DNA of 64,000 nucleotides. Origin: Nyssa sinensis (Eukaryota > Streptophyta > Magnoliopsida > Cornales > Nyssaceae). The stretch is from positions 21,680,571 to 21,744,570 of the forward strand of contig CM018052.1 in the NCBI GenBank assembly GCA_008638375.1, given 5' to 3'. Position numbers and translations under genes: made by a program. Below the pieces are notes generated by a model. That model worked only from the letters and a program-made list of their open reading frames with translations. It ran no database searches and had not been told where the DNA came from. Shown piece after piece: positions 1-10,450 of the stretch (positions within the stretch are counted from its first letter, which is position 1; each line of letters starts with the position of its first letter).

Positions 1-991
1 CTTAGAACCGATAATGGTACTGAATATTTTAACAAATGTTTACTAACGTTTCTTTCAACAAAAGGTATTCAACATCAATCTACTTGTCGTGACACCCCAC
101 AACAAAATGACATTGCTGAGAGAAACAACCGCCACTTGTTGGAGGTTACACGGGCCCTAATGTTTTCAATGCAAGTTCCTAAATTTTTATGGGGTGATGT
201 TATTTTAACTGTATGTTATCTAATTAATAAGATGCCTACTCGAGTTTTAAAATATATCACTCCCTTAGATTGTCTAAAAAAAGTGTTTCCTACTTGTCAA
301 ATAACATCAGACATGCCACTAAAAGTGTTTGGATGCACTGTTTTTGTTCATATACCAATCAGTCTTCAATCCAAGCATGATCCTAGGGTAGAAAGATGTG
401 TTTTCCTTGGCTATGCTCCTAATAAAAAGGGGTACAAATGTTTTAATCCTCTGAGCAAAAAAATTCATATCAGTATGGATGTTGTTTTTATTGAAAACCA
501 GCCCTTTTTTTGGCCATAACTATCTTGAAGGGGAGAAAAAGGAAATTGAAGATGAGTCCTGCCAATCCTCTAAGCCTCTTCCAAATGTTTTTCTTGACAA
601 TGACATCCACTCTTTAAAGGGTCAGGAAACTGGTACCTTAACTGGCGAAAATAATGGAAATCCTAGTCTACCTATACAAGGCATACCTGATTCACAAACA
701 GGGGGAGAAGTACTATCAAATATTCCCTCATCTGAACTTCGTGTTTATACTAGAAGAAGAAATCATCAAAATAATAGAGCTCTTTCTTCAAATCCAGAGC
801 AAGGCCAATCATCATCACTTGCACAAGTTGGTCCTCCTTCACATACTCCAGGTACTTCTTCTCCTCCAGATCCCTCATTTGATAATTCTTCTGATCTTGA
901 CCTGCCCATTTCCCTTAGAAAAGGAGTTAGAAACTGTACCACACATCCTATTTCCAACCATCTATCCTATCATAGACTCTCCGATACTCAT

Positions 992-1395
992 AAGGCCTTT
1001 ACTTCAAATGTTTCTCATCTATTTATTCCAAGAACCATTCAGGAAGCACTGGATCACCCAGAATGGAGATTGGCTGTTCAAGAAGAGATGGATGCACTAA
1101 TTGCTAATGGCACTGGGGAAATTGGTGACCTTCCGAAGGGAAAGAAGACTGTTAGCTATAAATGGGTATTTACAGTAAAATTCAAGGCTGATGAAGGCCT
1201 TTACTTCAAATGTTTCTCATCTATTTATTCCAAGAACCATTCAGGAAGCACTGGATCACCCAGAATGGAGATTGGCTGTTCAAGAAGAGATGGATGCACT
1301 AATTGCTAATGGCACTGGGGAAATTAGTGACCTTCCGAAAGGGAAGAAGACTGTTGGCTATAAATGGGTATTTACAGTAAAATTCAAGGCTGATG
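992..1395 (+). repeat. 202-bp tandem duplication inside copia RT
   Basis: Two adjacent near-identical units, 992-1193 and 1194-1395, cover the start of the RT domain (HPEWRLAVQEEMDAL ... KWVFTVKFKADG). The period of 202 is not a multiple of three, so the second copy is read in a different frame. The copies differ at only a few bases (for example ATTGGTGAC against ATTAGTGAC), which points to a recent event. Confidence 0.93.
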
Positions 1396-1490
1396 GGAGT
1401 ATAGAAAGCTACAAAGCAAGACTTGGGGCGAAGGGGTTCACTCAAACATATGGAATTGACTACCAGGAAACCTTTGCTCCTATAGCCAAG

Positions 1491-1822
1491 ATGAACTCAA
1501 TTCGTGTGTTACTCACTCTAGCAACTCACTCTAACTAGCCCTTATATCAACTAGATGTGAAGAATGCCTTCTTAAATGAAGACTTAAAGGAGGAAGTCTT
1601 TATGAATCTACCACCAGGATTTGAAAGGAAAGGTGGCAAAGGCAAAGTGTGCCAAGATGAACTCAATCCGTGTGTTACTCGCTCTAGCAACTCACTCTAA
1701 CTAGCCTTTATATCAACTAGATGTGAAAAATGCCTTCTTAAATGGAGACTTAGAGGAGGAAGTCTTTATGGATCTACCACCAGGATTTGAAGGGAAAGGT
1801 GGCAAAGGCAAGGTGTGCAGAT
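1491..1822 (+). repeat. 166-bp tandem duplication inside copia RT
   Basis: Units begin with ATGAACTCAAT at 1491 and ATGAACTCAATC at 1657, period 166. They cover the RT stretch [12 protein letters not shown]...EEVFM-LPPGF. Both copies carry the same in-frame TAG at the equivalent position (1536 and 1702). The period again shifts frame. There are about ten differences between the copies. Confidence 0.92.
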
Positions 1823-2942
1823 TGAGGAAATCATTGTATGGACTCAAATAATCTCCCAGAGCTTGGTTTGAATACTTTGGAAAGGTAATAAAGAGTCACG
1901 GCTACAGCCAAGGTCAAGCCGATCATACTATGTTCTATAGACACACGAGTGAAGGTAAAATGGCTATCCTTATTGTCTATGTTGATGATATAATTCTGAC
2001 AAGTGATGATAGCAATGAGCTAGAAAGGTTGAAGAAGATCCTTGCTCGGGAATTTGAGATCAAAGACTTAGGCAACTTGAAGTATTTTCTTGGTATGGAA
2101 TTTGCAAGGTCAAAGAAAGGTATTTTTGTTTCCCAGCGCAAGTATGTGCTTGATTTACTTGGAGAATCAAGTCTGCTAGGATGCAAAGTTACAAAAACAC
2201 CTATAAAGCCGAACATAAAACTCCAACCAGCTAAGGCTGAAGAGGTGATCAACAGAGAGCAATACCAAAGATTGGTAGGGAAACTTCTTTACCTATCTCA
2301 TACACGCCCTGGCATAGCCTTTGCAACAAGCGTGATAAGTCAATTTATGCACTCACCCGAACCCGAGCATTTTGATGCTGAGTACAGGATTCTAAGGTAT
2401 CTAAAAAGGACTCTAGGTAAAGGTCTATTATTTGGAAGACATGAGAATTTACAGGTTGAAGTATACACTGATGCAGATTGGGCTAGAAGTATCACTGATA
2501 GAAGATCAACTTCTAATTATTGCACTTTTGTTGGAGAAAACCTAGTAGCATGGCACAACAAGAAACAAAATATGGTGGCAAGGAGTAGTGCAGAGGCAAA
2601 ATTTAGGACTATTGCTCATAAAATTTGTGAATCACTGTGCATCAAAAGGTTGCTGGAAGAATTAAAGGTTACTCATTAACTACCGATGAAACTGTATTGT
2701 GACAATAAAGCTGCAATAGCTATTACTCACAATCCAGTTCTTCATGATAGAACAAAACATGTGGAGGTAGACAAGCATTTTATCAAGGAGAAAATAAAAG
2801 AGGAAGTAATCTGTCTGCCATATATCTCGATAACTAAACAAGTATGCAGACATACTAACAAAGGGACTATCGAAGAAACAATTTGAAAACTTCATTACCA
2901 AGCTGGCCATGGAAAATATCTTCAAGCCAGCTTGAGGGGGAG

Positions 2943-3180
2943 TGTTGGAAAGTTTAAAACTGTTTAGTCAACTTTCCTATTTTTCTAAGAGGATCTCGTT
3001 TGTAAATATGTGAATATCCTAGAATATTTAGTTTCCTTAGAAGTTAACATCTTTTATTCTTTCCTTATTTGGTTCTTTCCTTCTATTTTTCTGCTGCACA
3101 TCTATTTATACAGATCTGTACCTATGTTACAATTAATGAGAATTGTTTCCACAAGAAGCTATCTCATTCTAGATACAGCA
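2943..3180 (+). mobile_element. 3' LTR of the copia element
   Basis: It starts with TGTTGGAAAG directly after the polypurine tract and ends in CA near 3176-3180 (CATTCTAGATACAGCA). The length of about 235 bp is ordinary for a small copia LTR. The exact 3' boundary is uncertain because the 5' LTR and its target duplication lie outside the window. Confidence 0.75.
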
Positions 3181-5024
3181 ATTTGGGAGCTATTGTTTTT
3201 TATAGGAAATAAAAGATACCAAACACATGGGGCATTCAAAAGATTTGGCGTATAAGATAAGTTAGAAGGCAAGGGACAATGTGAGTAGAGTAGGAGGCCA
3301 ATGCAATGGGGTAGAAACAATTATAAGTACAAATTATAGCCTTAGAGCAAGGCACGGGAAAAGAATCTTTGGTTTTGGGGTTGTCCTTTTCTTTTTACGC
3401 CCACAAATATGAACTCCATTCCCAGAACAACTTTGTCTTCAAACTTCAAATTGCCTACTACATTTTTAAGATCAAATTTTCACTCTTAACTATTGCTTTG
3501 CAACTTTATGACTTTATTTACATATTAAGAAAAAAAAAAAGGATATTGTAAAGGGAAGAAGAAGAAGATCGTACAAGCAAGAGAAAAATTTTCAATTTTA
3601 CATGTCATTTTTCTTTTTATTTTTCTAATTCTTGACAAATCTTTTATAAGAAAAAGTATTCTAATTTTATTCAAGTAGGAGGACAACATATATGAGGCAA
3701 ATGTTTTTTTTTCTTCTCTCAATAAATTTGCCATCAGAAAGAGGCTAAAAAAATTAGAAAGTTATATGTGATTGCCGTACGGATGGCAAAATATATGAAA
3801 TCTATGGGGAAGTTTTGATGCACTAAAGACGATTGATGGATGGATCTACAATTAATCTACATATATACAAACAACAAATTAAAAAATACTGCAGGCACAA
3901 AACCTTTCACTTGCTAGTGCAGAGTTTCTTGCGTGCACTATGTGTGTATAGAATTTTAAAGTAATTTGTTAATCTTTATTGGAGCAGCTTTTGGAACCCA
4001 TATGACTGCTGATTTTTTTTCTAGAATATCCATGAGATTTGGAAGAATTCAACCCAATGGGTACACAAACCAGTTTCAAGAGAATTATATTGGGAGAATA
4101 ATACAATAGATCTAAACACATTCTCATAGACTGATATATATATAATGAATATTGATACTCCGCCCCATTTTTTTGGATTATTCTCTTTCACCTCTCAAGA
4201 CAATACATACCATATATCAAAGACCCAACCAATGTAAAGACAAAAACAACTCCATTCACCAAATTCTCGAGCCAAAACCCCACTCGTAACTATTCCAAAA
4301 AAATAATTATGATAACAATTATAAAAATAAATAACCCATGCCTCTTTAATCTACTATCTCACATTCTAACAAAAAAAATTCATATAAAACAAACCAGTAT
4401 TCCACCATGTCTTGGGAAAATAATTGCATACCTTAACAATGTGTATTAGGAATCATTTTATTTTATTTTTTTGATAAAAAAAAAATGTATTAAAAGGTGC
4501 CAATGGATAGGAAGGATTGTACATTTATGTAGGATTTTGATAAGCAAGAAGAGAAGAAAAAAACTTCCAGGCTCTATACATGGGAAAGGGTTGGAAATGG
4601 CTTAGGCTTCAAAATGTCAGGTTGCTAAAATTTTAGAAACATAGTTGCAATAAATTCTGTACAGCTACAATTTCTGAGTTTGGGGGTGCCAGAGGAAAGG
4701 GGAAACGATTAGGTTTGAGTTGTTTGACTAAGGCTTGATAGGGTAGAGTTTTGGAGGTAGATTAAAGGTTGTTCTATGGCTATAAACAATAACTTAAGAA
4801 CAGTGACTTAAAGCAAAGAAGAGAAGTAGGAAAAGTAGAAGAATCTAGGACGCTCATCTACAATTCCTCAAGAATGATGCCGAATGGTAAGGTCGCATCA
4901 CACATTAGACGCAACTTCAAAAACTTCTTTCAAATTCTCAAAACTCAACCACATTGGATAAAAAGATTACTTAAATATTTGTCTTTGTAAAAGGATCAAA
5001 AAAAAATTATAAAGAAAAAAAAAC
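3181..5024. other. Unassigned AT-rich DNA
   Basis: No coding frame with family features, TIRs or LTR ends could be recognised. The ORFs of 60-69 codons here are low-complexity. Confidence 0.5.
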
Positions 5025-5044
5025 GGGGGGGGGGGGGGGGGGGG
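5025..5044. repeat. G20 homopolymer tract
   Basis: Twenty consecutive G follow an A-rich stretch. On one strand this is a G-quadruplex-capable and replication-slippage-prone tract. Its length in the assembly may be unreliable. Confidence 0.9.
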
Positions 5045-7800
5045 AGTTAAAGATGTACATACAACGGAGTGACGACGGTTAGGGCTTCTCTCTTACTGCA
5101 AAGTCGTATTGTGAGACTACGCGTTTGAAATGGTATTTGGTAGATATACTAAAACTAAAGTGTACAAGTCTTATACACCTTTCAAAGGCATATAAAACTT
5201 ACACTCATTTGAAATGGTTTGGGGAGAGTACTGGGCCCTCACACGACAAATCCTCACCAGAGGGACTGAAGCCAACCAGAAAAGGAAGAGTCCGGACGCA
5301 CTTGAGCTACTATTATTCTTCTATTGATGTGAAGCCAAGGCGACTGGTGTTGGTGAGAGTGGAGGCTATAAACCCATAGATCAGGAAAACGGAAAAGAAA
5401 GTCATCAACTCTGTCATCGTCTCTGAACTATCCAAGCCCCTCACTGATTACTGCAAGTTTTCTTCTAATCTCTTCGTCAGGAAGTCTCACCCATCATTTT
5501 ATTTTTCCCGCTTAACGTTGTCCGTATATAAACATAATATATTTGGTGAAACACCTAGCCTATTATTTTATTCACTTGAACATGTTATATAAAAACAAAA
5601 AAGCGTATTAAAGTTATACACCTTTCAAAAGCATATATAAAAGGCGTTTAAGACTTATTATACGCTTTTAAAATAAAAAAAATTTTAAAAGCGTGTAAGA
5701 ATAATACGCTTTTAAAAAGAACCTAGGTTCGAAAAATAAGTTAAAAAATGCATGAGTCGGATAAATAGATTTTAAAAGTACCCAAGTCGGGTCAAAAATT
5801 CCAAGGGCTGCTTTGAGAATGAGGGTTGCAAGATATGATTTTGAATTATTGTCAGAATCCACTTTTAGTCAAAGAAATGTGACTAGACTAGACATTGTAA
5901 CTCTTGTTTCTTTTTCTTTTTTGTCACATATGCAATTTGGATTCTTATTATTACCATAAGATAATTAGTCATAGAATTTCACATTACTATTGCACCGTGG
6001 GGTCTCTTGTCAGAGTACTAATTCATTTTTATGTAATGATTGAATAAGCAAAACATGAATAGAAGCATACCTAGTAATTAATTTTCGACTCCGTCCATGC
6101 CATTAAATTTTCTTTTTATGAAGTATAACCTGTCATTATTACAAATAAACAAAAGAAGAAACAAGTAAATCTCAACCCAAAAAAACAATTAAAAAGAAAA
6201 AAGAAATGGGAACGGAGTTTAGGTGGAGTAGGTCCTTTCTCCTCGCCTTCACATCGGGGTTCATAATTTTTAATTAGTTTTAAATTATTGTATCAAGGGA
6301 ATATTGTTGTGTTTTAATAGCTTTATTTAACAATTGATTTCTCATTGACTTTGTACAATACAGCTGCAATTAAGTATAGGAATACTATAGCAGAAAGGTG
6401 TCACTGCCACCCAAACCCTAGCCCACACTAGCAAGGGGACACCACCACTATTTTCCTTCCTAATGGCTATTTCAAAAAATTTAGTTAAGGGTTCAATTGT
6501 AAGTATTAAAACTTAGGAGATTTATATAAATATATAAATAAAAAATTTGAAGGACAAGTCATGTTTCGTTAAAAAAATTCTAACAAAATTAGTGATATAA
6601 AAATATAATATTTTTCAAATTGAAGCTATTAAAATTTAAGATATTTTATATAAATATATTAAAAAAAATTAAGGGTCAAAGTCCTATTTCATAAAAAATT
6701 CAAATAAAATTAATAATACACAAATTTTTTTAGGCATCGCACGCTTGGCCCTTGCATCTGCCATTGTTTTCTCCCATACTAAATTCTATCAAGACTCACA
6801 ACCAAAGCCATCAAACCACCTTATCTTCGTGGCCAACCACCATGGGAAAGCCGCCACCGTCAAACATCAATGCCACAACGCCAGAAACCATAAGCACCAA
6901 ATTTAAAATCCCTAGATTTCTGCAAATCCATACAGCCTCCATTGTGGCCGATCAATCCATTAAAACCATTGCCACCAAAAAATAAAAAGATGAGGAACAA
7001 ACGAAGTGGATAAAAAGAGGTATGAAGTGTAAAAACTGATTTGGTAATGGTTCGGGTTCGATGAAGGTTAAATGTGTAGATATCGTGGTAGCATTGTCTG
7101 TTGCTTGGGGACAACTACGACGGCAACAGTGAAGTAATCGATCGGTAAAGTTAGTAAACTTTGGAAGAAAATAATGTGTAGCCAACAATAACAACATTCT
7201 ATGAGGAAAGAAGTTACCTGAGGATTGAGGAGCCATCTGTTGAGCACTTGTGTGTTGTTGTGGAAGCCAAACCCTTGTCCTAAAAACCACCATTGTTAAG
7301 TTGAAAATGAGTGCTTTATATTAATTCAAAAATCGCAAGTAGTGCATATTATTATGTTGCCGAAGTAGAGCTGGTTGCCGAGACGGGGCAAATTTTAGAT
7401 TGTTTAAAAAAAAATTAAAAAAAAAATTGATAAAAAATCTCAAAAGCCTAGAGGTTATAAAACTTTTCCTTTGAAAATATTTTTAAATAAACAAAATTGA
7501 GGAGGGCAATTGACCCGGCGCCAAGGCTGACCCGTGCTAGTTGCTCAGTTATGATTTTTTTACGGAATGATTTCGAACAATGTTTCTTGAAATTGGGTTT
7601 GAATATGATAATATGGAATGATTAGAAACATAAAAAAATAGAGTGGGATATGATAATCTGGAACGATTTTCAGAGTTGGAAATACAAATGCGTTGGATAT
7701 TTTAGCATCAATTTTTTTCTTCTTGTTTTATGAATTTATATTTTAAAAATTATTGTTTTCAAAGTTCTTTGTAACCACGGTGGTACCGAAATAGACGTTC
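5045..7800. other. Unassigned DNA with a less AT-rich patch (about 5060-5480)
   Basis: The 5060-5480 patch is richer in GC than its surroundings and has an 84-codon ORF at 5125-5379 that I do not recognise. The motif TACACCTTTCAAA(A/G)GCATAT occurs near 5174 and again near 5620, so the two flanks may be parts of one repeat. The rest is AT-rich with no supported gene. Confidence 0.4.
5662..5694. repeat. Perfect 13-bp inverted repeat with A7 loop
   Basis: Left arm ACGCTTTTAAAAT (5662-5674), loop of seven A, right arm ATTTTAAAAGCGT (5682-5694). The related motif TACGCTTTTAAAA recurs at about 5706. The function is unknown; it could be part of a MITE-like repeat. Confidence 0.75.
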
Positions 7801-7845
7801 AATAACCTTACATGCTAACATAGAACATCGAAGGGGTTTTCATAC

Positions 7846-8073
7846 CTTTTTGAATGGTGACGGATGTACCGTAACTGTGTTCTCGTCGGTCAAGGAGTGA
7901 TCGGAAACTTCAAGATCTGCTGATCTGCAAGCTGCTCTCTCTTTTGCTCTCTTGTACTCGTCACAGAGGTTAAGTGCGATGAAGATACGGAGCAAACCGC
8001 GGTTAAATGAAGAATAAAGCCTTCGCTGAAGCTCAGTTTCGGATTGATGGATGCGATGGGTGAGCAGCGTCAA
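7846..8073 (-). pseudogene. Exon-like ORF ending in PSPFKK at a splice donor; related to an exon in the Harbinger element
   Basis: On the minus strand an ATG at 8073 opens 76 codons that run in phase 0 to AAAAAG|GTATG (donor at 7845-7844). The last residues, DHSLTDENTVTVHPSPFKK, resemble the end of the ORF at 18965-19090 (DHSHTDENVVPVPPSPFKK), which stops at the same splice position. Shared sequence (CATCGCATCCATC) also occurs upstream in both. I do not recognise the protein. It could be the first exon of a host gene, a fragment of one, or a piece of another Harbinger copy. No convincing second exon was found downstream. Confidence 0.4.
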
Positions 8074-8676
8074 CCAGAAAGAGATCTTCGAGATCTCTAG
8101 AGTGAGATATGTTCCAGTAGGTGACGAGAGTCTGAGAGAGAGATTGTTTAAGAGGCCATCGGTGACAGTGAGACTGATTGAAGAGAGTTTCAGAGACAGA
8201 GAGAGATGGTGAGAATATTTGTGCAGAGGGTCCCTGTATCATTTAGATTTGTTTTCTGAGTATGTTGGATACGTTCAGGGGTTTCAGAGAAGCTTTATTA
8301 CAAGGGTCAAAGATGTTTCCATATCCAAAAACAGATTTTGTTTTCGTACACTGGTACTTAAACACAAATGAAAAAGTAAAGGCTGGTTAACATATCAATA
8401 CATACGCCAGTCGGACGTAGCACAGTTATTAAAGAATGAGGACTTTAAATTTTTATAAGATAATAAGTGTGGGTTCGACTCTTTATCGTTGTGCGAATTC
8501 ACGATTTATCTTATACACGTAATTACGGAATAATTTTGTGCATCCGGAATTTACTTCTTAGGAGTAACACTTGATCGAGCATCCTGACTGCGGTTAGACT
8601 GTGTCCTTCAAAAGGTCCCTGTCATCAAAAAAAAAATATCAATACAGACTCATTGTTATTTGGCTCAAAGTCACTC

Positions 8677-8693
8677 TTTTTTTTTTTTTTTTT
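8677..8693. repeat. T17 tract
   Basis: A run of 17 T about 70 bp before the solo LTR at 8764. Otherwise featureless. Confidence 0.85.
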
Positions 8694-8763
8694 GAGAATG
8701 TATTTGGAAATCAAATCTCATCTAATATATTAATTCATTTGTTGTACTTTATAAGTTTGTTAC

Positions 8764-9437
8764 TGATGCTGCACTTTTTGACTCGCAACACGTGAGGGCT
8801 CCGTGACCTGTAGAACACTCAGAAAGATGATCAGAGGACCACCGGATTGGCTCCGGCGGTAGCCGCTCCGATGCTTAAGTAAGTAAGGGAATTGAAAGAC
8901 TGTATTGAAAGTCAAAGAATGAGCATAAGAATCCAAAGCGTACCTCTAGGGTTTAATATATAAGCCGTGGTTCTCCTAATTTTGATTAGGTTTTGCCGCC
9001 ACGAATATCGGGATTTGATCATCAGAGATTTGCAGTTACCTTGTGGAGCATTGAATCGTAGATGGAGATAACCATAGATAGTAGTTTCCGTGTTGAAGGC
9101 TGTTTCCTTATTCCCCGCTTAACGGCTGTTAAGGAAACCATATATACAGTGTCGAATAAATACTGTCCAGAACAGGAGGTCTGGACGATGTACATGAAAA
9201 TATCCTGAATGCTCCATCTGTACTGTATGACCGAGTTCATCGGTTCTGAATGATATATAAATAAGAATGCCCCGAAGGCTTATGGCTGCTCTGTATGATA
9301 GACATATATGAGAATACCCCGAAGGCTTGTAGCTGTTCTGTATGACCGAAATATATGAGCTCGGTAGGATCGAGATTTGTTAATCTGATAGGCACACGTG
9401 TCTCAAACTGATTGGTGTGTCTGTTTATGGTATATCA
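8764..9437 (-). mobile_element. Solo LTR, gypsy family A (copy 1), with 5-bp target duplication
   Basis: Reads TGATGCTGCACTTTTTG...GGTATATCA on the plus strand and is flanked by GTTAC on both sides (8759-8763 and 9438-9442), a perfect 5-bp target duplication. The sense direction is minus: its reverse complement matches the plus-strand LTR at 53365-54112, including the CGGCTACCGCCGGAGCC block and the AAAGTGCAGCATCA-type 3' end. No internal domain is present, so it is a product of LTR-LTR recombination. The 72-codon ORF inside it is not a gene. Confidence 0.93.
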
Positions 9438-10236
9438 GTTACTAATTTATTTGTCGATCTTCATTGCAGCAGTTACATCTCAGGAGCAGATTGGACAAAA
9501 CAATTCTTGTAATGAACTTAATTCATGAATCACCTGATGAATTGTTTGCTTTTAATGAGATAAATTTTTTTTTAACTCAATTGACCGGCTTTGATTGTTT
9601 TGATTCATAATTATAGGATTATTCAATTGGACAAGTAGCACAGAAAATTTACAAGTGTGTTGAATACGAGATTAGGTAGTCTAATCAAAAAAATTTCGGT
9701 GTAAATCTTGTTCACGAACCATGTCATTACACTCAACTATGTAGATGAGTTGTTTAATAAAGAATGAACAAAAATGTTATTTTTGTTCGATTAATAATCT
9801 ATAATTGATTTGATTCATAAACTTCTTTCATAAATTCGATTCATTACTTGTCAAATTATCAAGCAACTGATTTCATGTTGGTGCCACTTGTGCACACTTG
9901 ACCTCCTCTTATAATGAGTTGATACTGAACATTAGTTATATGCAAAGAGTACTTCTCCCTCCAACAAAGATAGAATGTGTTGCAAATCTGGAGATGGTGG
10001 AGGAGTTGAAGATGTCTTCATGAAATTTGAATTTGGCATTCTTATCTCATCTTCCACATGGAGTTATCTAATAAAACTACTGGAACAAATTTTAATCTTA
10101 AGTGATCGTAAGTCATAACAAACTAGTCCCTTCACTTTTGTTGAAAAGGCTTCTAGGAAGAACATGTGAAAATGTGATCCATCAATTGTATTGTATTATT
10201 GTAATTGAGGTGTTAACTATCTTTGAAGGAGATTAA
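9438..10236. other. Unassigned DNA between solo LTR and Harbinger element
   Basis: No coding frame or repeat end was recognised in these 0.8 kb. They separate two insertions that each have intact target duplications. Confidence 0.5.
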
Positions 10237-10252
10237 GGCTATGTTTGGATAG
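10234..10252 (+). repeat. Left end of Harbinger element: TAA target site plus TIR
   Basis: TAA target duplication (10234-10236), then the 16-bp TIR. It pairs perfectly with 19717-19735. Confidence 0.88.
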
Positions 10253-10420
10253 GTTTTGAGAGTTAGAATTTTAAGAAATTTTTTGAGAAGTGTTTTTAAG
10301 TTTTTTCTTGGAATTTGAACCTTTGTTTGGATAGTTTTTGAGAGTTAGAGTTTTAAGAAATTTTTTGAGAAGTGTTTTTAAGTAATTTCTTGGAATTTGA
10401 ACTATTGTTTGGATAGTTTT
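10244..10420. repeat. 82-bp subterminal tandem repeat
   Basis: The block TTTGGATAG-TTTTGAGAGTTAGA-TTTTAAGAAATTTTTTGAGAAGTG starts at 10244 and repeats at 10326. The head TTTGGATAG starts a third time at 10408. Period 82. Because each unit begins with the inner half of the TIR, these could be repeated transposase or ORF1 binding sites; that role is inferred. Confidence 0.85.
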
Positions 10421-10450
10421 TTAGAAAAAATAAAAAAGTAGGTTATGTTT

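Larger units (their letters stand above)
1..2942 (+). pseudogene. Ty1/copia retrotransposon pol remnant (integrase - RT - RNase H), 5' part outside window
   Basis: The reading frame is open from base 1 with the end of an integrase core: DNGTEY near residue 4, then PQQNDIAERNN, which contains the third DDE residue (usual form PQQNGVAER). The integrase C-terminal part runs to about 500. A 7-T run (505-511) shifts frame into a Ser/Pro-rich linker (to about 960). The RT follows, with YKARLGAKGFTQ, then YVDD at 1978-1989, and RNase H with TDADWA and SSAEAKF. Lesions seen: the T-run frameshift, a 202-bp and a 166-bp tandem duplication, TAG at 1536-1538 and again at 1702-1704 (Trp in the family), TAA at 1849-1851 (Gln in the family), TAA at 2677-2679, and a frameshift near 2840 in the ADILTKG-type tail. 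The original pol stop is 2933-2935, directly before the polypurine tract GAGGGGGAG (2934-2942). Domain order integrase before RT is the copia signature. This is a dead element. Confidence 0.95.

Noticed and set aside
7160..7290. Minus-strand exon-like segment ending at CCTCAG|GTAACT
   Set aside because: Only a splice-like site and a short frame; no family features or partner exon.
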